Of a stretch of DNA of 64,000 nt, positions 10,260 through 22,159 are shown one piece after another. The notes beneath the pieces are model-generated. The model was not told where the DNA came from, ran no database searches, and saw only the letters and a list, made by a program, of their open reading frames with translations. The stretch is taken from the NCBI GenBank assembly GCA_030549335.1, contig CM060197.1, forward strand, positions 46,651,654 through 46,715,653, written 5' to 3'. Source of the stretch: Pontederia crassipes (Eukaryota > Streptophyta > Magnoliopsida > Commelinales > Pontederiaceae). The stretch's first letter is position 1. The number at the start of each line of letters is the position of its first letter. Position numbers and translations under genes: made by a program.

Positions 10260-12541
10260 TGTAATATCCTCAAAAATAAAATAAAGGAAAAGAAAAGAAA
10301 AATAAATAGAAAAAAGAAACCTATATCTAATTAAGGTCCAATTATGAAGCCACTAGTCTAACAAACCAAAATCCAACCTATAAGTACTCTCATATGCCCT
10401 AAGCCACACAACCCTCTCTTTTCTTTCTTTCCAGCCGGTAGCACCCTCACCATCTCAATTTCTCTCCTCCCATCCTCATGGCCAGCACCCCCTCTCCAAA
10501 GAGCAGCGCAGATAGAAACAAGAAGAAGAAGAAGAGAAAAAAGGGGAGGAAAAGAAAAAGAAGAAGAAGAGAAGAAAGAAAGAAGAAAAAGAAAGTATTA
10601 GGATTAAGATTAGGGCTTTAACTCAAACCCTAAAGGTATGTAAAGGGGATCCAAACCCCTCTCTCCCCTCTTAGTGATGTTTTTGTTTGGATTGAGAGTT
10701 TCGAGAACACCCTATTCTTGATAGGGATTTTGATTGAGTATTGCATGATTTATGTTACATAAATCTATTAAATTTGTGATTGTTTTATAATAATTATTAC
10801 AGTAAGTTTTTCTTATCCAAAAATTACAAATAATATGTGGATGGAAAGCCCTCGAAGTCTAGTTTTCATAGAAATTGGTTTCCTATGCTTTCGAGTTGTA
10901 TACACATATTTATGATCCAAACATCGGACTGGTGTCATGCTGTCTCGAGTAACAACGAGACCAAATTGTAAAATATATAGTAAATTGGAAATACTGAATT
11001 AGGTTTGAAATTTATTCTCACGTTAAAGGTTCGTATTATATTTTTGTGAAAATTAGAATCATCTGAAAAGAATAAATATAGGTTATGTTATTAATATTTT
11101 AGTGACTGCTTTTAGAATACTATGCAGAGAATAGGTTTTGGTAGTTGTATGAATTTCTAAAAAAAATCTCAACTCTTGTTAATGAATGCAAATTGCATGT
11201 TTTAATGTGTTTTATGATGCATAGATGTTAAGAGATCATATCTGAAATATTTATGATATTTTAAATTATTTTTATTGAAATTTTAATCTACAAAACTGAG
11301 ACTTTCGGGTGGAAGATCGGACTTCCAAGACATTGACACGCCCATGCCAGGTTCCGAAATGACCGTGACAGAACGACGAAAAGATGGACAAATCCATCAT
11401 TCTGTCACACCCGTGACAATTGTTGTTTACGGCCATGACAGGGTAGCACGACTGTGACAGGATAACATGGTCGTGACTCTGTCGGTCACGATCGTGACAA
11501 AGGACGTAAGGAAATTGGGTCTTTGTCACGGCCGTGACGAAACCTATCACAGCCACGACAAACAAAAAAAACTAGTTTATGTTATATTATTTTTAGGGTT
11601 TACTATTATGTATTATTGATTGATGATTGTATATGAATCTAGATACACGAATTGCATGAACAATCGTAACTAGGTTAAAATTTAAAGACTGAGCGACGTA
11701 AACTAATTGATGATTGTGATAATAATGAACCCAGTTGAAGAATATGTTATTAGTCGTCCTTCAAACTGATGATAGAAAATATTGTGCCCTGCTCCATTGC
11801 GTTAGAATTTCTCTCGGAAAATTACTGTGTCCTGCACTTTGGAGCTAGCATTTCTTGAGGGAATAATTATATCTTACCGGCAATGATATATATATTCACA
11901 TTCACTTTTGTGTGAGGCTCCAAGACCTAGTTAGCCTACTAGAGGATAACAAGTTGATTCTTCAATTACTGATAAGATCAAAGACTGAATTGACTGACTG
12001 AATTGAAAGAACTTATGACCACGAAAGTGTGATCCAAAGGGTTATGAAGCAACCCCGGGGATATTACTGATGCAAAGTAAGGACAAGTGCTTATCACTTG
12101 GTATGCCTGCTGGATTGACTGACTAATGAACTGATGATGATGTTTACATATCAAGTATTTTACTGATGACTTTATGTTATGAACTAATGACATGTACATT
12201 TTTATGATTATGACATGACATGCATATATGTTCTTTGTTATTATGAAATTGTCATATATATGTCATGTAGTATCCTACTTAGGATGTATCACATACACTG
12301 CATACACTGAATGGTCTTTACGTACTCTAATTTGAAAACCATGCACCTTGAATTCGTGCAGGAAACTGATAAGCTTGGATAGATGGCTGATAAGCTCATG
12401 ATGGCTAAGTTGCACATGGTACAGAAATAATTAGTTATAATATGTCCATTTTATTATGATGATGTTATGATGAACAGACTAACACTGTCTAAATAATCCA
12501 ATTATCCATAATAATTTGTGGATGAAATTCGGAGTATTACA
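10260..12541 (+). repeat. 3' LTR of the 2.0-12.5 kb Ty3 element
   Basis: About 2282 bp, collinear with 2032-4338 and ending GGAGTATTACA. Its 3' portion from 11571 is present again at 14413-15367 as part of a tandem duplication. Confidence 0.85.
11335..11562. repeat. palindrome array in the 3' LTR
   Basis: There are about nine copies, better preserved than in the 5' LTR, including TTGTCACGGCCGTGACG at 11524-11540 and TCACGATCGTGACA near 11486. The array is longer here than in the 5' LTR, so copy number has changed since insertion. Confidence 0.75.
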
Positions 12542-12584
12542 AGAGAAGAGCAGCTACCAACGCCAGCTTAGATGATGAACCCAT
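12542..12584 (-). pseudogene. start of a secreted host protein, cut by the Ty3 element
   Basis: On the minus strand an ATG at 12584 opens MGSSSKLALVAALL, a compact signal-peptide start (short polar n-region, then a hydrophobic core). The frame runs into the retrotransposon after 14 codons. The likely continuation lies beyond the element at 2031-1853. A duplicate of this start at 15411-15368 differs by a small indel and loses the hydrophobic frame. The protein family is unknown. Fourteen codons could look like a signal peptide by chance. Confidence 0.35.
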
Positions 12585-14412
12585 CACGCACCTTAAGCAC
12601 TTGACGCCATAGAGGCGAATGCATGGGGGGATCCATATATTGAGTGTTCAGGTAAATTATATTGGCATGTGTGATATAATTTACTATAAGCTACGTACGA
12701 TTAGGTAGATGTTAAAGAGAGTTCGAGATAATAAATATAAATTTTATCCAATCATTTTTTCTTTGGGGGTAAAAGAAAAAAATCATTTTGATTGACATTC
12801 TAATATATTTAAATATCGTATTTCTCAAATCCAAGCTGTTCGAGTCAACTTTTCTACCCAATGTGGAATACTGGTGGTTGCGTTTGTAAGTGAACGATGA
12901 ATTCTAACAATTTAATTTTGCGTTATTTGATAATGTACATTATTTATAAACGTAAATAATATTATTATTTATATCATAACGGTTATTATATTACAAACTA
13001 ATATTGTTATATTTTATACATCACAATATACTTTATAATTATTTCTTAAATAAACGTTACCGGTATTTAATTGATGGTTATGTTTTATTAAACATTACTT
13101 ATTCTTTTAACCTTTTGTCACATTTACCTTTTTTTGCCATCGTTACTTAACATCAAGATTTTTGTAGTGGATAATTAGAAATGTGACATTCCAATTAAAA
13201 TGACATTCTTATGAAATATTAAAAAAGAGGACTAGTAAAAGAGAGAGACGAGAGAGGGAGGGAGGACTTGTTAGAGAAAGATGATTTGTAAGAGAGAGGA
13301 TTCTCTTGATTTCATCTTAGAGATAAAGAGAGGGAGAGAAATAGAGAATTCATCTAGAATTGAATTATGCTTAGATGATTTTATTAAATTGAAATAAACA
13401 TAGAAATTTAACTTTGTATGGAATGCGATTTCTTAAATTTCATTCATTGACATCTTTACATTCTAAGTGTATCTTCAATCAAACGCACCATAGTTGCATC
13501 TTTTATCCTCCTAATTGCAATATAATGTTTTTTAAGAAATTATATTCCGGGATGTTACTCAAGAAAATTTTTAAAATTATAGCATGGGTTTGTAAATGAC
13601 ACAATAATAAATGCGAAAGGACGATATATATAGCACAAGAAATTTATATTTGTCATGCCAATTAACTAAGTTTATTTAAATTTAAATTTACATAATGTGA
13701 AAGGACAGAGGATTACGTTCCTATGTGGCTGGTTATATATCACGTAACTAACATAACGCATGCAGTCCCATTAATTGTGCAGGGTGTGGTGCCTCATGAA
13801 AGAGACTAGAAAAATACGTATACCTATAATTTTATTTTAAATTTAATTTACTAATTTATGCACTCTTTTATTATTAATCAAATCCATGATAAGAAGATAA
13901 GAGACGAAAGCCTTATTTGATACAGCAACAAGTGAAGGAACACAGGCTTATTCTTACATTTCTTTTATTAAAAGATAGCTTTCGAGATGCGTGAACTTTA
14001 CATTATTTTCACTTCACCGAAGAACACAGTTTGTCTCTACTACTCCAATATATTAGGAATATTTTATTTTGTTCTAGGGACAAGAGGAAAGATATCAAAG
14101 GCAAAAAAAAGAAAAAGGTCCCATTCAGAACAGAAAAAGTGAGTGATAGAGTGATATTTTTCATGCCAGAAAGAAACGTACGGATCTGAAGATTTCACAT
14201 TTTTCAAAGTTGAAGCTTAGATTCTAAGATAAAAATTCGAATATCATTAAATTTTTATTAAAAAATATTTTTACTTCATAGAATATAAAATTAATGATAT
14301 CGTTTTTCTTAATTATTTAAACTTTTAGTCGATCATAATGAATCATGATTGAAAAAAATGCTAAATCTAATCCTACTTTACTACAACATTAAAAAAAACC
14401 TAATCATACCTT
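12585..14412. other. host flank (possible upstream region), AT-rich
   Basis: No convincing coding sequence is seen; the 61-codon frame at 13414-13599 is repeated without conservation pressure in the downstream copy. The stretch lies upstream of the minus-strand start at 12584, so it may include that gene's promoter. At 13150-13165 the sequence TTTTTGTAGTGG resembles a CACTA-type terminus in reverse, but no partner end is found. The sequence is repeated at 15412-17226, and parts recur at 44790-45170. Confidence 0.5.
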
Positions 14413-15367
14413 ACTAGTTTATGTTATATTATTTTAAAGGTTTACTATTATGTATTATTAATTGATGATTGTATATGAATCTAGATACACGAATTGCATG
14501 GACAATCGTAACTTGATTAAAATTTAAAGACTGAGCGACGTAAACTGATTGATGATCGTGATAATATGAACCCAGTTGAAGAATATGTTACTTTGGAGCT
14601 AGCATTTCTTGTGTGAGGCTCCATGACCTTTGGAGCTTAGGGCTAGCATTTCTTTGGAGCTAGCATTTCTTGAGGAAATAACTGTATCTTACCGGCAATA
14701 ATATGTATATTCCCATTCACTTTTGTGTGAGGTTCCATGACCTAGCTAGCCTACTGGAGGGTAACAATTTTATTCTTCAATTACTGATAAGATCAAAAAT
14801 TGAATTGACTGACTGAATTGAAAGGACTTATGATCACGAAAGTGGGAACCAAATGGTTATGAAGCAATCCCGAGGATATTACTGATGCAAAGTAAGGACA
14901 AGTGCTTGTCACTTGGTATGCCTACTGTACTGACTGATTGACTGACTAATGAACTGATGATGATGTTTACATGTCAAGTATTTTACTGATGACTTTATGT
15001 TATAAACTAATGACATGTACATTTTTATGATTATGATGTGACATGCATATATGTTCTTTGTTATTATAAAATTATCATATATATGTCATGTAATATCCTG
15101 CTTATGATGTATCACATACACTGCATATACTGAATGGTCTTTACATACTCTAATTTGAAAACTCTGCACCTTGAATTCGTGCAAAAAATTGATAAACTTG
15201 GATGGATGACTGATCAGCTCATGATGACTAAGTTGCACATGGTACAAAAATAATTAGTTATAATATGTCCATCATTTTATTATGATGATATTACGACGAA
15301 CGAACTAACATTGTCGAAATAACCCAATTATCTATAATAATTTGTGGATGAAATTCGGAGTGTTACA
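14413..15367 (+). repeat. duplicated partial Ty3 LTR
   Basis: The sequence corresponds to 11571-12541 and ends GAGTGTTACA. It lacks its left 1.3 kb and has no element body beside it, because it was carried by the tandem duplication rather than by a new insertion. Confidence 0.85.
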
Positions 15368-15411
15368 AAAGAAGAACAGCTAGCAAGGCGTTGCTTAGAT
15401 GATGAACCCAT
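15368..15411 (-). pseudogene. duplicate of the interrupted secreted-protein start
   Basis: ATG at 15411 opens MGSSSK as at 12584, then the frame diverges through an indel in the hydrophobic segment and reads into LTR sequence. It is a dead copy made by the tandem duplication. Confidence 0.3.
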
Positions 15412-17226
15412 CACGCACCTTAAGCACTTGACGTCATAGAGGCGAATGCATGGGGCGACCCATATATTGAGGGTTCAGGTAAATTATATTGGCATGTGTG
15501 ATATAATTTACTATAAACTACGTACAATTAGGTAGATGTTAAAGAGAGTTCGAGATAATAAATATAAATTTTATCCAATCATTTCTTCTGTGGGGGTAAA
15601 AGAAAAAAATCATTTTGATTGACATTCTAATATATTTAAATATCGTAATTTTCAAATCCAAGCTATTCGAGTCAACTTTTCTACCTAATGTGGAATACTG
15701 GTGGTTGCGTTTAAAAGTGAATGATGAATTCTAACAATTTAATTTTGCGTTATTTGATAATGTACATTATTTATAAACATAAATAATGTTATTATTTATA
15801 TCGTAACGGTTATTATGTTACAAATTATTATTGTTACATTTTATACATCACAACGTACTTTATAATTATTTCTTTAAATAAACACTACCAATATTGGTTA
15901 CGTTTTATTAAACATTACTTATTCTTTTAACCTTTTATCACATTTATCTTTTTCTGCAACCGTTACTTAACATCAAGATTTTTGTAGTGGGTAAATAGAA
16001 ATGTGACATTTCAATTAAAATGACATTCTTATAAAATGTTAGAGAAGGGGATTCGTAAAAGAGAGAAATAGGAGAGGGAGCGAGATAGGACTCGTGAGAG
16101 AAAGAGGATTTGTAAGAGAGAGAGGATTCTCTTGATTTCATCTTAGAGATAAAGAGAGGGAGAGAAATAGATAATTCGTGTAGAATTGAATTATGCTTGG
16201 ATGATTTTATTAAATTGAAATAAACATAGAAATTTAACTTTGTATGGAATGCGATTTCTTAAATTTCATTGAAATCTTTACATTCTAAGTATATCTTCAA
16301 TCAAACGCACCATAGTTGCATCTTTTATCCTCCTAATTGCAATATAATGTTTTTTAAGAAATTATATTCCGGGATGTTACTCAAGAAAATTTTTAAAATT
16401 ATAGCGTGGGTTTGTAAATGACACAATAATAAATGCGAAAGGACGATATATATAGCACAAGAAATTTATATTTGCCATGCCAATTAACTAAGTTTATTTA
16501 AATTTAAATTTACATAATGTGAAAGGACAGAGGATTACGTGCCTATGTGGCTGGTTATATATCACGTAGCTAACATAAAGCATGCAGTCCCATTAATTGT
16601 GCAGGGTGTGGTGCCTCATGAAAGAGACTGGAAAAATACGTATACCTATAATTTTATTTTAAATTTAATTTACTAATTTAGGCACTCTTTTATTATTAAT
16701 CAAATCCATGATAAGAAGAAAAGAGACGAAAGCCTTATTTGATACAGCAACAAGTGAAGGAACACAGGCTTATTCTTACATTTCTTTTATTAAAAGATAG
16801 CTTTCGAGATGCGTGAACTTTACATTATTTTCACTTCACCGAAGAACACAGTTTGTCTCTACTACTCCAATATATTAGGAATATTTTATTTTGTTCTAGG
16901 GACTAGAGGAAAGATATCAAAGGCAAAAAAAGAAAAAGGTCCCATTCAGAACAGAAAAAGTGAGTGATAGAGTGATATTTTTCATGCCAGAAAGAAACGT
17001 ACGGATCTGAAGATTTCACATTTTTCAAAGTTGAAGCTTAGATTCTAAGATAAAAATTCGAATATCATTAAATTTTTATTAAAAAATATTTTTACTTCAT
17101 AAAATATAAAATTAATGATATCGTTTTTCTTAATTATTTAAACTTTTAGTCGATCATAATGAATCATGATTGAAAAAAATGCTAAATCTAATCCTACCTT
17201 ACTACAACATTAAAAAAAACCTAATC

Positions 17227-18430
17227 TAACATACTTTTTCTTGGTCTAGTCAGGAGTTCGTGATACTCGACACATCTCTTATGAACATTTAAATGGATAG
17301 ATTAGTTTTGTATATGTTTATCTAAAATTAAATATAATGATAAAAAAATTTAAAAGTTGATTTCATATATTAATTTCAATGGCCGAATGAATGAATTATG
17401 AAAATTCTAAATATAAAACATAGATCTTTTAAAGAAACAAACGTTGAGTTGAATTTAAAAACGGAGATAAATAAATTTTTGATCAGAAAATATGTTTCGA
17501 AAATATGATGAAGAATTAACTATTTGGTTAGAATTTGCTAGAATATATTATATATATAATGAATAAAAGTATTGAAGTTAGGATAGTATATGAAAATTAA
17601 TAGTATCCCAAACATCTCAAGTACACGCATACATATATAATTTAAACAAATATCGTAAAATACATGCATGTTTTAAAAAATATAGTTCAAACAAATTCGT
17701 TTATTAAAATTCAACTCCGATGATAATCCCGAATAAATTATTTCATAGACAATGCATTATTTTTCATTGAAAAGTCGATTTCTCCAAATTTTATAGCAAA
17801 ACAAAATATATTAACATAAATAAATCACATTAAAATAAGAAATCTGTAAATTTAATCTAAATAATTAATATTATCATGAATATAACTTTTTCTATCATTT
17901 ATATACTTGTATTGAATAGAATCTCATAGGATTGTGCAACTGAAATTAAAATATTATTAACACTTCATACATCAGTTATGAATTGTAATATCACAATATG
18001 ATAATTTTTCAGTAAAAATAATTTTGAAAATTTTGTTTTCTTCTATTAATAACATTTTCAGAAGTGGATGAAGAAAAAAAATACTGTGAAAATAAAATGA
18101 TGACCAGCGAGTGCTGTGATAGGATGTCCTGCTGCATGTCGAAGTGTTCTTAATTTCAAATACATGAACAATAAGCACATGGAAGGCTGCAGGTATAACG
18201 TCGCCACCTTTGGAGGACACCAAACACAATTTACAAGTTCATCAAAAGCTGATGGTTACGTCGATCCATTTAATTGGAATAAAAAAATTACTAGATCCGT
18301 GGCCACCGTAATATCTGGAATTTTTAATCAGGGATAATTCAGATTTTTTTCCAATTCCCGTGATCTTCCCTATATAAGATATCTTTCCTCTCCATTTACC
18401 TCTTTTCCCCATATCTCCATTTACCTCTCC
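17227..18430. other. AT-rich host spacer, paralogous to 40113-40690 and 44860-45160
   Basis: 17558-18170 aligns with 40113-40690 at roughly three-quarters identity, starting at ATTGAAGTTAGGATA in both. 17240-17510 resembles 44865-45160. The short open frames are not conserved between copies. A TATA-like CTATATAAGA at 18370 followed by a CT-rich run with three TCCATTTACCTCT repeats could be a plus-strand promoter, but no gene follows. Confidence 0.5.
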
Positions 18431-18676
18431 ATTATTAATCAATTTGGTTAGATTATATATATATATGATGAGCGCATTTGGATCGTTGATCCATTGATGA
18501 ACGGTTCAGATAAATAACATACTTAAATGATCAACAATTTATCTGAACCGTTGATCCACTGAACCGTTGATGATCCAAATGGGTTCATCATTCCTCCAGA
18601 GCATGCATTTATCCCTATATATATGCCATATGAATCAAACATTATTAATCAATTTGGTTAGATTATATATATATAT
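18430..18676. repeat. direct repeats flanking a MITE, period 210 bp
   Basis: The 37-bp stretch starting CATTATTAATCAATTTGG occurs at 18430 and again at 18640. The paralogous locus at 41250 has it once, so the second copy is a local duplication that includes the MITE. Confidence 0.75.
18466..18590. mobile_element. 125-bp MITE
   Basis: The arms are inverted: TGATGAGCGCATTTGGATC at the left against TGATGAACCCATTTGGATC (reverse of the right), with inner arms sharing GAACGGTTCAGATAAAT. It is a short non-coding foldback; superfamily not certain. Confidence 0.7.
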
Positions 18677-18711
18677 ATATATATGTATGGATGTATATGT
18701 TTGTGTGTGTG

Positions 18712-18770
18712 AAGCGACTAACGCTCAGCACGATGTGAAGCGGGTGGAGGATGGTCCGATCGTGATCCAA
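18712..18770 (+). repeat. MULE left terminal inverted repeat
   Basis: The sequence matches the reverse complement of 28685-28756 with a few substitutions and small indels; the core GCGGGTGGAGGA(T/C)GGTCCGATC is shared. Confidence 0.75.
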
Positions 18771-18949
18771 CGCTGGATATGGAGGCGCCCCTTCGATTGC
18801 GATTGGACGGAGGATATGGATCTAGCGAGATTTTGGAAGAGAGGTCAAGTGCCCTCCTGAATGCCTCCCGCTCGATTTTTCGATTTACCTCCTCGCATCC
18901 GGCAACGCCCCGCGTTCCAGGTACAAATCTGGCGATCACACTGCCTCCT

Positions 18950-19480
18950 CGCATCCGATGACCACCACCCACTCCCCCCCTTCTAAGTATACTCGCATCC
19001 TCTCTCTCTCTCCCTCTCTCTCTCTCCCCAATTGCATTTTCCTTGCCATAACTCCCTCTTCATGAAGGTGTAGGGATTGGCCCCTTCTTGTCCGGCGAAC
19101 ACAGGTCCTCCCCACTACAGGTCTTCTCCGACGATCGCCATGCCTCCTCGCATCCGATGACCACCCTACATTCTAGGTACGTATAGGGATCCGGCGACTG
19201 CCCCGTGTTCTCTCTCTCTCTCTCTCTCTTCATTGCATTTTCTTTGCCATGACTCCCTCTTCGTGAAGTAACAGATTTGGCCCCTTCTTGTCCGGCTAGT
19301 GTAGGTCCTCCCCACTACAGGTCTTCTCCAGCTCACATTCTCATCGACGTTCTAGGTATCCCCCCACCCGCACATTATCTCTCTTTCCCATTGCCTTTTC
19401 CCTGCCATGACTCCCTCCTCTCTCGCTTAGGTGCAAGGATCCGGCCCCTTCTACGGCGACCTGCCGGCATTTGCAGGTAA
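18950..19480. repeat. about 205-bp tandem repeats in the MULE left arm
   Basis: A unit containing ATTGCATTTTCCTTGCCAT, then CTCCCTCTTC and later GGTCCTCCCCACTACAGG, occurs at about 19029, 19234 and (diverged) 19389. CT microsatellite runs separate the units. The arm is non-coding. Confidence 0.7.
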
Positions 19481-19561
19481 GTCCCCCACTCACGCTTAGT
19501 GTTATGGTCTAAAATCGCTGCTCATCGTTCCTCTGCTCTAGATCTATATTTCTTGGATGTT

Positions 19562-20841
19562 TGATGCGTGTAGAATTGATAGCAAGTGCACTAGTCGCTC
19601 AAGTAATAAAATGAATGAGTAGAGTTATCGTTCCCACGAGGACGGTTAATAACTTAGATTTTATTTTGACTTTGTTAATTGAAAAATTAAGAAAATATAT
19701 GATTTCAGATGTGTATAAAAAGAAAATAATAAAAATAAAGGAAATGATCACTTGGAGAAATAATGATTTGATGATTAAGACACCTAATTATCACCACTAA
19801 AATGTAATGAATTTTCTCAACTTAGAATTAGTTGAATCGATAATAAAGTGAATTCCCAACTTTAGTTAACCAATGTTTCAGGCTTTAACTACTATCTTAT
19901 GAATAATTAGAATAAATCAATCCTCTCGGTTTTTAATTTACTTAATTAAATCATAAGATGCATTAAAATAGAATTAATATTAAGGACTTTCTCAAGTCAC
20001 CTTAATAACTACACAAATTAAGTTTCTTTCGATTTCCCTAATTGTGGTATGCAATAATTAAGATCAATCCTAGAAACTATTATGAAAATAATCACTTCTT
20101 CTCAGATAGCAATCAAATCATAAATCATGGAATCAAAGGTAAGCATTAAACATGAAATTGCAATGCTATTAAAGATTCAAATCAAACTAATATTAAGAAG
20201 AATCCAATACATAAATAGGGTGCAACTAAGATGGCCCTAATGAAGGAATAAATCTGAGAATAACAACATCAAATCTGGAATAAAAATGTAGGGAAAAGAA
20301 AATGAAGAACTCTAGCATAGGCTAAGCGCGTCCTCTCTCGAGTTTCCGACAGAGCTTCGCTATTATCTTCGATCTTCTCCTTTTTCTAGGCTTCAAAACT
20401 ATGCTCCAGGGATGCTTTTCCAAGCTCTCTTCTGCCTTCTTTTATAGGTATTTTCGTCCTCTAAGGAAAGAAACCGAAAATATATTCAAAAAGTGAATAA
20501 AAATAACTTTAAAATGGTCTAACAGACCGCCTCATGGCCGTGCAAGGCTCCGACACGGCCGTGACAAGGACTTAGTCAAATTTCTGCTTGGAAATCTTTT
20601 TGTCACGGCCATGACCAGAACTGTCACGGCCGTGACAGTCTTATTGGCTATTTTAGACCTTTTCTTGCCTCGATTTCGACGTTCTCTCGTATCCTACCAT
20701 GAATAATTTCCAGATTTAGGTAGAGATCAAATCTAAAGGAAATTATATGAAAACAAATCAAAACTCCTCTTTTCTAAACATAAAAATATTCTAAAGTGTT
20801 AATCAAATGATCCAAACTAATGCATGATTTTCCGTACATCA
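19562..20841 (-). repeat. 3' LTR of the compact element (left side)
   Basis: 1280 bp, starting TGATGCGTGTAG on the plus strand and ending CCGTACATCA. A palindrome array lies at 20530-20645. Confidence 0.9.
20530..20645. repeat. palindrome array in the compact element's 3' LTR
   Basis: Contains CGACACGGCCGTGACAAGG near 20551 and the perfect ACTGTCACGGCCGTGACAGT near 20620. It is about 70 bp shorter than the array in the other LTR of the same element. Confidence 0.8.
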
Positions 20842-20860
20842 AATACCCCCAAGCTTAACA
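20842..20860 (-). other. polypurine tract of the compact LTR element
   Basis: AATACCCCCAAGCTTAACA on the plus strand is a purine tract on the element's sense strand, directly next to the 3' LTR. A near-copy lies at 21729-21748. Confidence 0.7.
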
Positions 20861-21728
20861 TTTTGTTTGTCCTCAAGCAAATTTCAGATAAGGCATAGTG
20901 CTTCATCACAAAACTAATACTTTCCTCTCACTGTTCTTTTACACGACCATCACTAGAGTATCTATTCTCAATCAATATCCGGTCTTGCAGAATTCTTAGC
21001 ATTCAAACATGTCTTTCCTGCATATCTACAAATAATATTAGTCAATCTCATAAGAGTATCAATATTGAACCACAAGTCTTTAAGGAGTTTATTTTCATAC
21101 TAATATCATTTCATATTTCAGCATTAATTTTTTTTTTCACTTTAAGAATTTAGTACTCCTCCATATTGCACAAAGTGGTCCATGTAACGGGCTTTCGACC
21201 GACGGATCCAAGAGCAGATGCTCTTAGGTCGCCAGGCAAGAATCCCCTACGGATCTAATCACCCAGACACACCAAGGTTCTAGAGGGTACTTTATACTTT
21301 TCACTTAACTGTTGGAGCTCAACTAGCTCTCTTTTCATTCACTTTAACATTAAAATTAATTAGCATAATTATAAGCTCCTTAAAGACTTAATGTTTTCAA
21401 TAGAGATGCAATTATAATCAAGACTAACATCATAGTAAATAATAGAGAAATTCATCATTTAAAAGCTAGTCCTTCTACTTAGCAACAAACTTAATCCAAA
21501 TCTCAATACTTTAGTGATACCCGATAAAAAGAAACAATGATTGAATTTCATAGATTAAGCGATGTTCTGAAAGTAAGCTTAAAAACAATAAAATAATAAA
21601 CAAAGAGAAATGAGATGTCACTTAAAATTTTTAAAATTTTCATAATTAGATGCATGGCAAACAAAAGATGATTGATTCAAAATACTAAAATAAGACATGC
21701 CATGCAAATGCAAAATGGACTAAGTCCC

Positions 21729-21748
21729 TAATACCCCCAAGCTTGAAC
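21729..21748 (-). other. second polypurine-tract-like site
   Basis: AATACCCCCAAGCTTGAACC repeats the tract at 20842 almost exactly, 0.9 kb further inside the element. It may be an internal (central) tract or the trace of an internal duplication. Confidence 0.45.
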
Positions 21749-21939
21749 CTGACACTGCCTCAGTGTTTGACCCATATACATGAAAACTACAAAATAATAA
21801 TAATAAAATGCAAAATGAGTAGAGACAACCTAATGATTTCTGGGTTCTGTTGAGCAATTAAAAATATCTTGGTCACATTGCTTGGCCGGCTCATAGGCTT
21901 CTTCCGGCATGATTTGGACTTCTGCATTTTAGAACTGTC

Positions 21940-22005
21940 ACGGCCTTGGCGCTCAATAAGATAGACTTGACCGTGAGAGATGTAGGCACGACCGTGACGG
22001 TGTCC
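21940..22005. repeat. internal palindrome motif cluster
   Basis: Three copies of the GTCACGGCCGTGAC type lie in the internal region, outside both LTRs, the best being GGCACGACCGTGACGG. Confidence 0.6.
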
Positions 22006-22159
22006 TCCTGAAGCAATCTCAATCTAAATAATTTTTAATGTTAACTAATCTAAATTAAAGAATCCAATACTAATGCTAAACTAAAAACTAAGAGGATAAA
22101 AGTTTAAGAGTATAGTTCTAAGTTATAGTCTTTAGCTTGACTTTTACCCTTTTGTTACC

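Larger units (their letters stand above)
2032..12541 (+). mobile_element. Ty3/gypsy LTR element (Tekay/Del-like), old and broken
   Basis: Two long LTRs (2032-4338 and 10260-12541) end in TGTAATATCC at the left (first base altered in the 5' copy) and TTACA at the right. A tRNA-Met-like primer site follows the 5' LTR. A purine-rich tract of the AATTCGAGGATGAATTTTA type, usual in chromovirus-like Ty3 elements, precedes the 3' LTR. Only gag remains recognisable inside; protease, reverse transcriptase and integrase are not visible. It holds a solo LTR (5514-6528) and an Athila-like fragment (6680-9475). LTR divergence by eye is around a tenth, so the insertion is old. No matching 5-bp target duplication is seen at the outer ends (GCCGG against AGAGA). 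Confidence 0.85.
11571..17226. repeat. 2.84-kb tandem duplication (LTR 3' part plus host flank)
   Basis: Unit 1 is 11571-14412 and unit 2 is 14413-17226, starting at ACTAGTTTATGTTATATTA in both. The host part (12585-14405 against 15412-17226) is about 97% identical by eye. The LTR part of unit 2 is less similar: it has lost a segment and gained a short local duplication at 14585-14680 (GGAGCTAGCATTTCTT three times). The junction joins host sequence to the middle of the LTR, with only a few shared bases. Confidence 0.9.

Noticed and set aside
13060-13170. A CACTA element ending at TTTTTGTAGTGG
   Set aside because: Only one possible end was found, with no partner terminus or 3-bp duplication, so no element is called.
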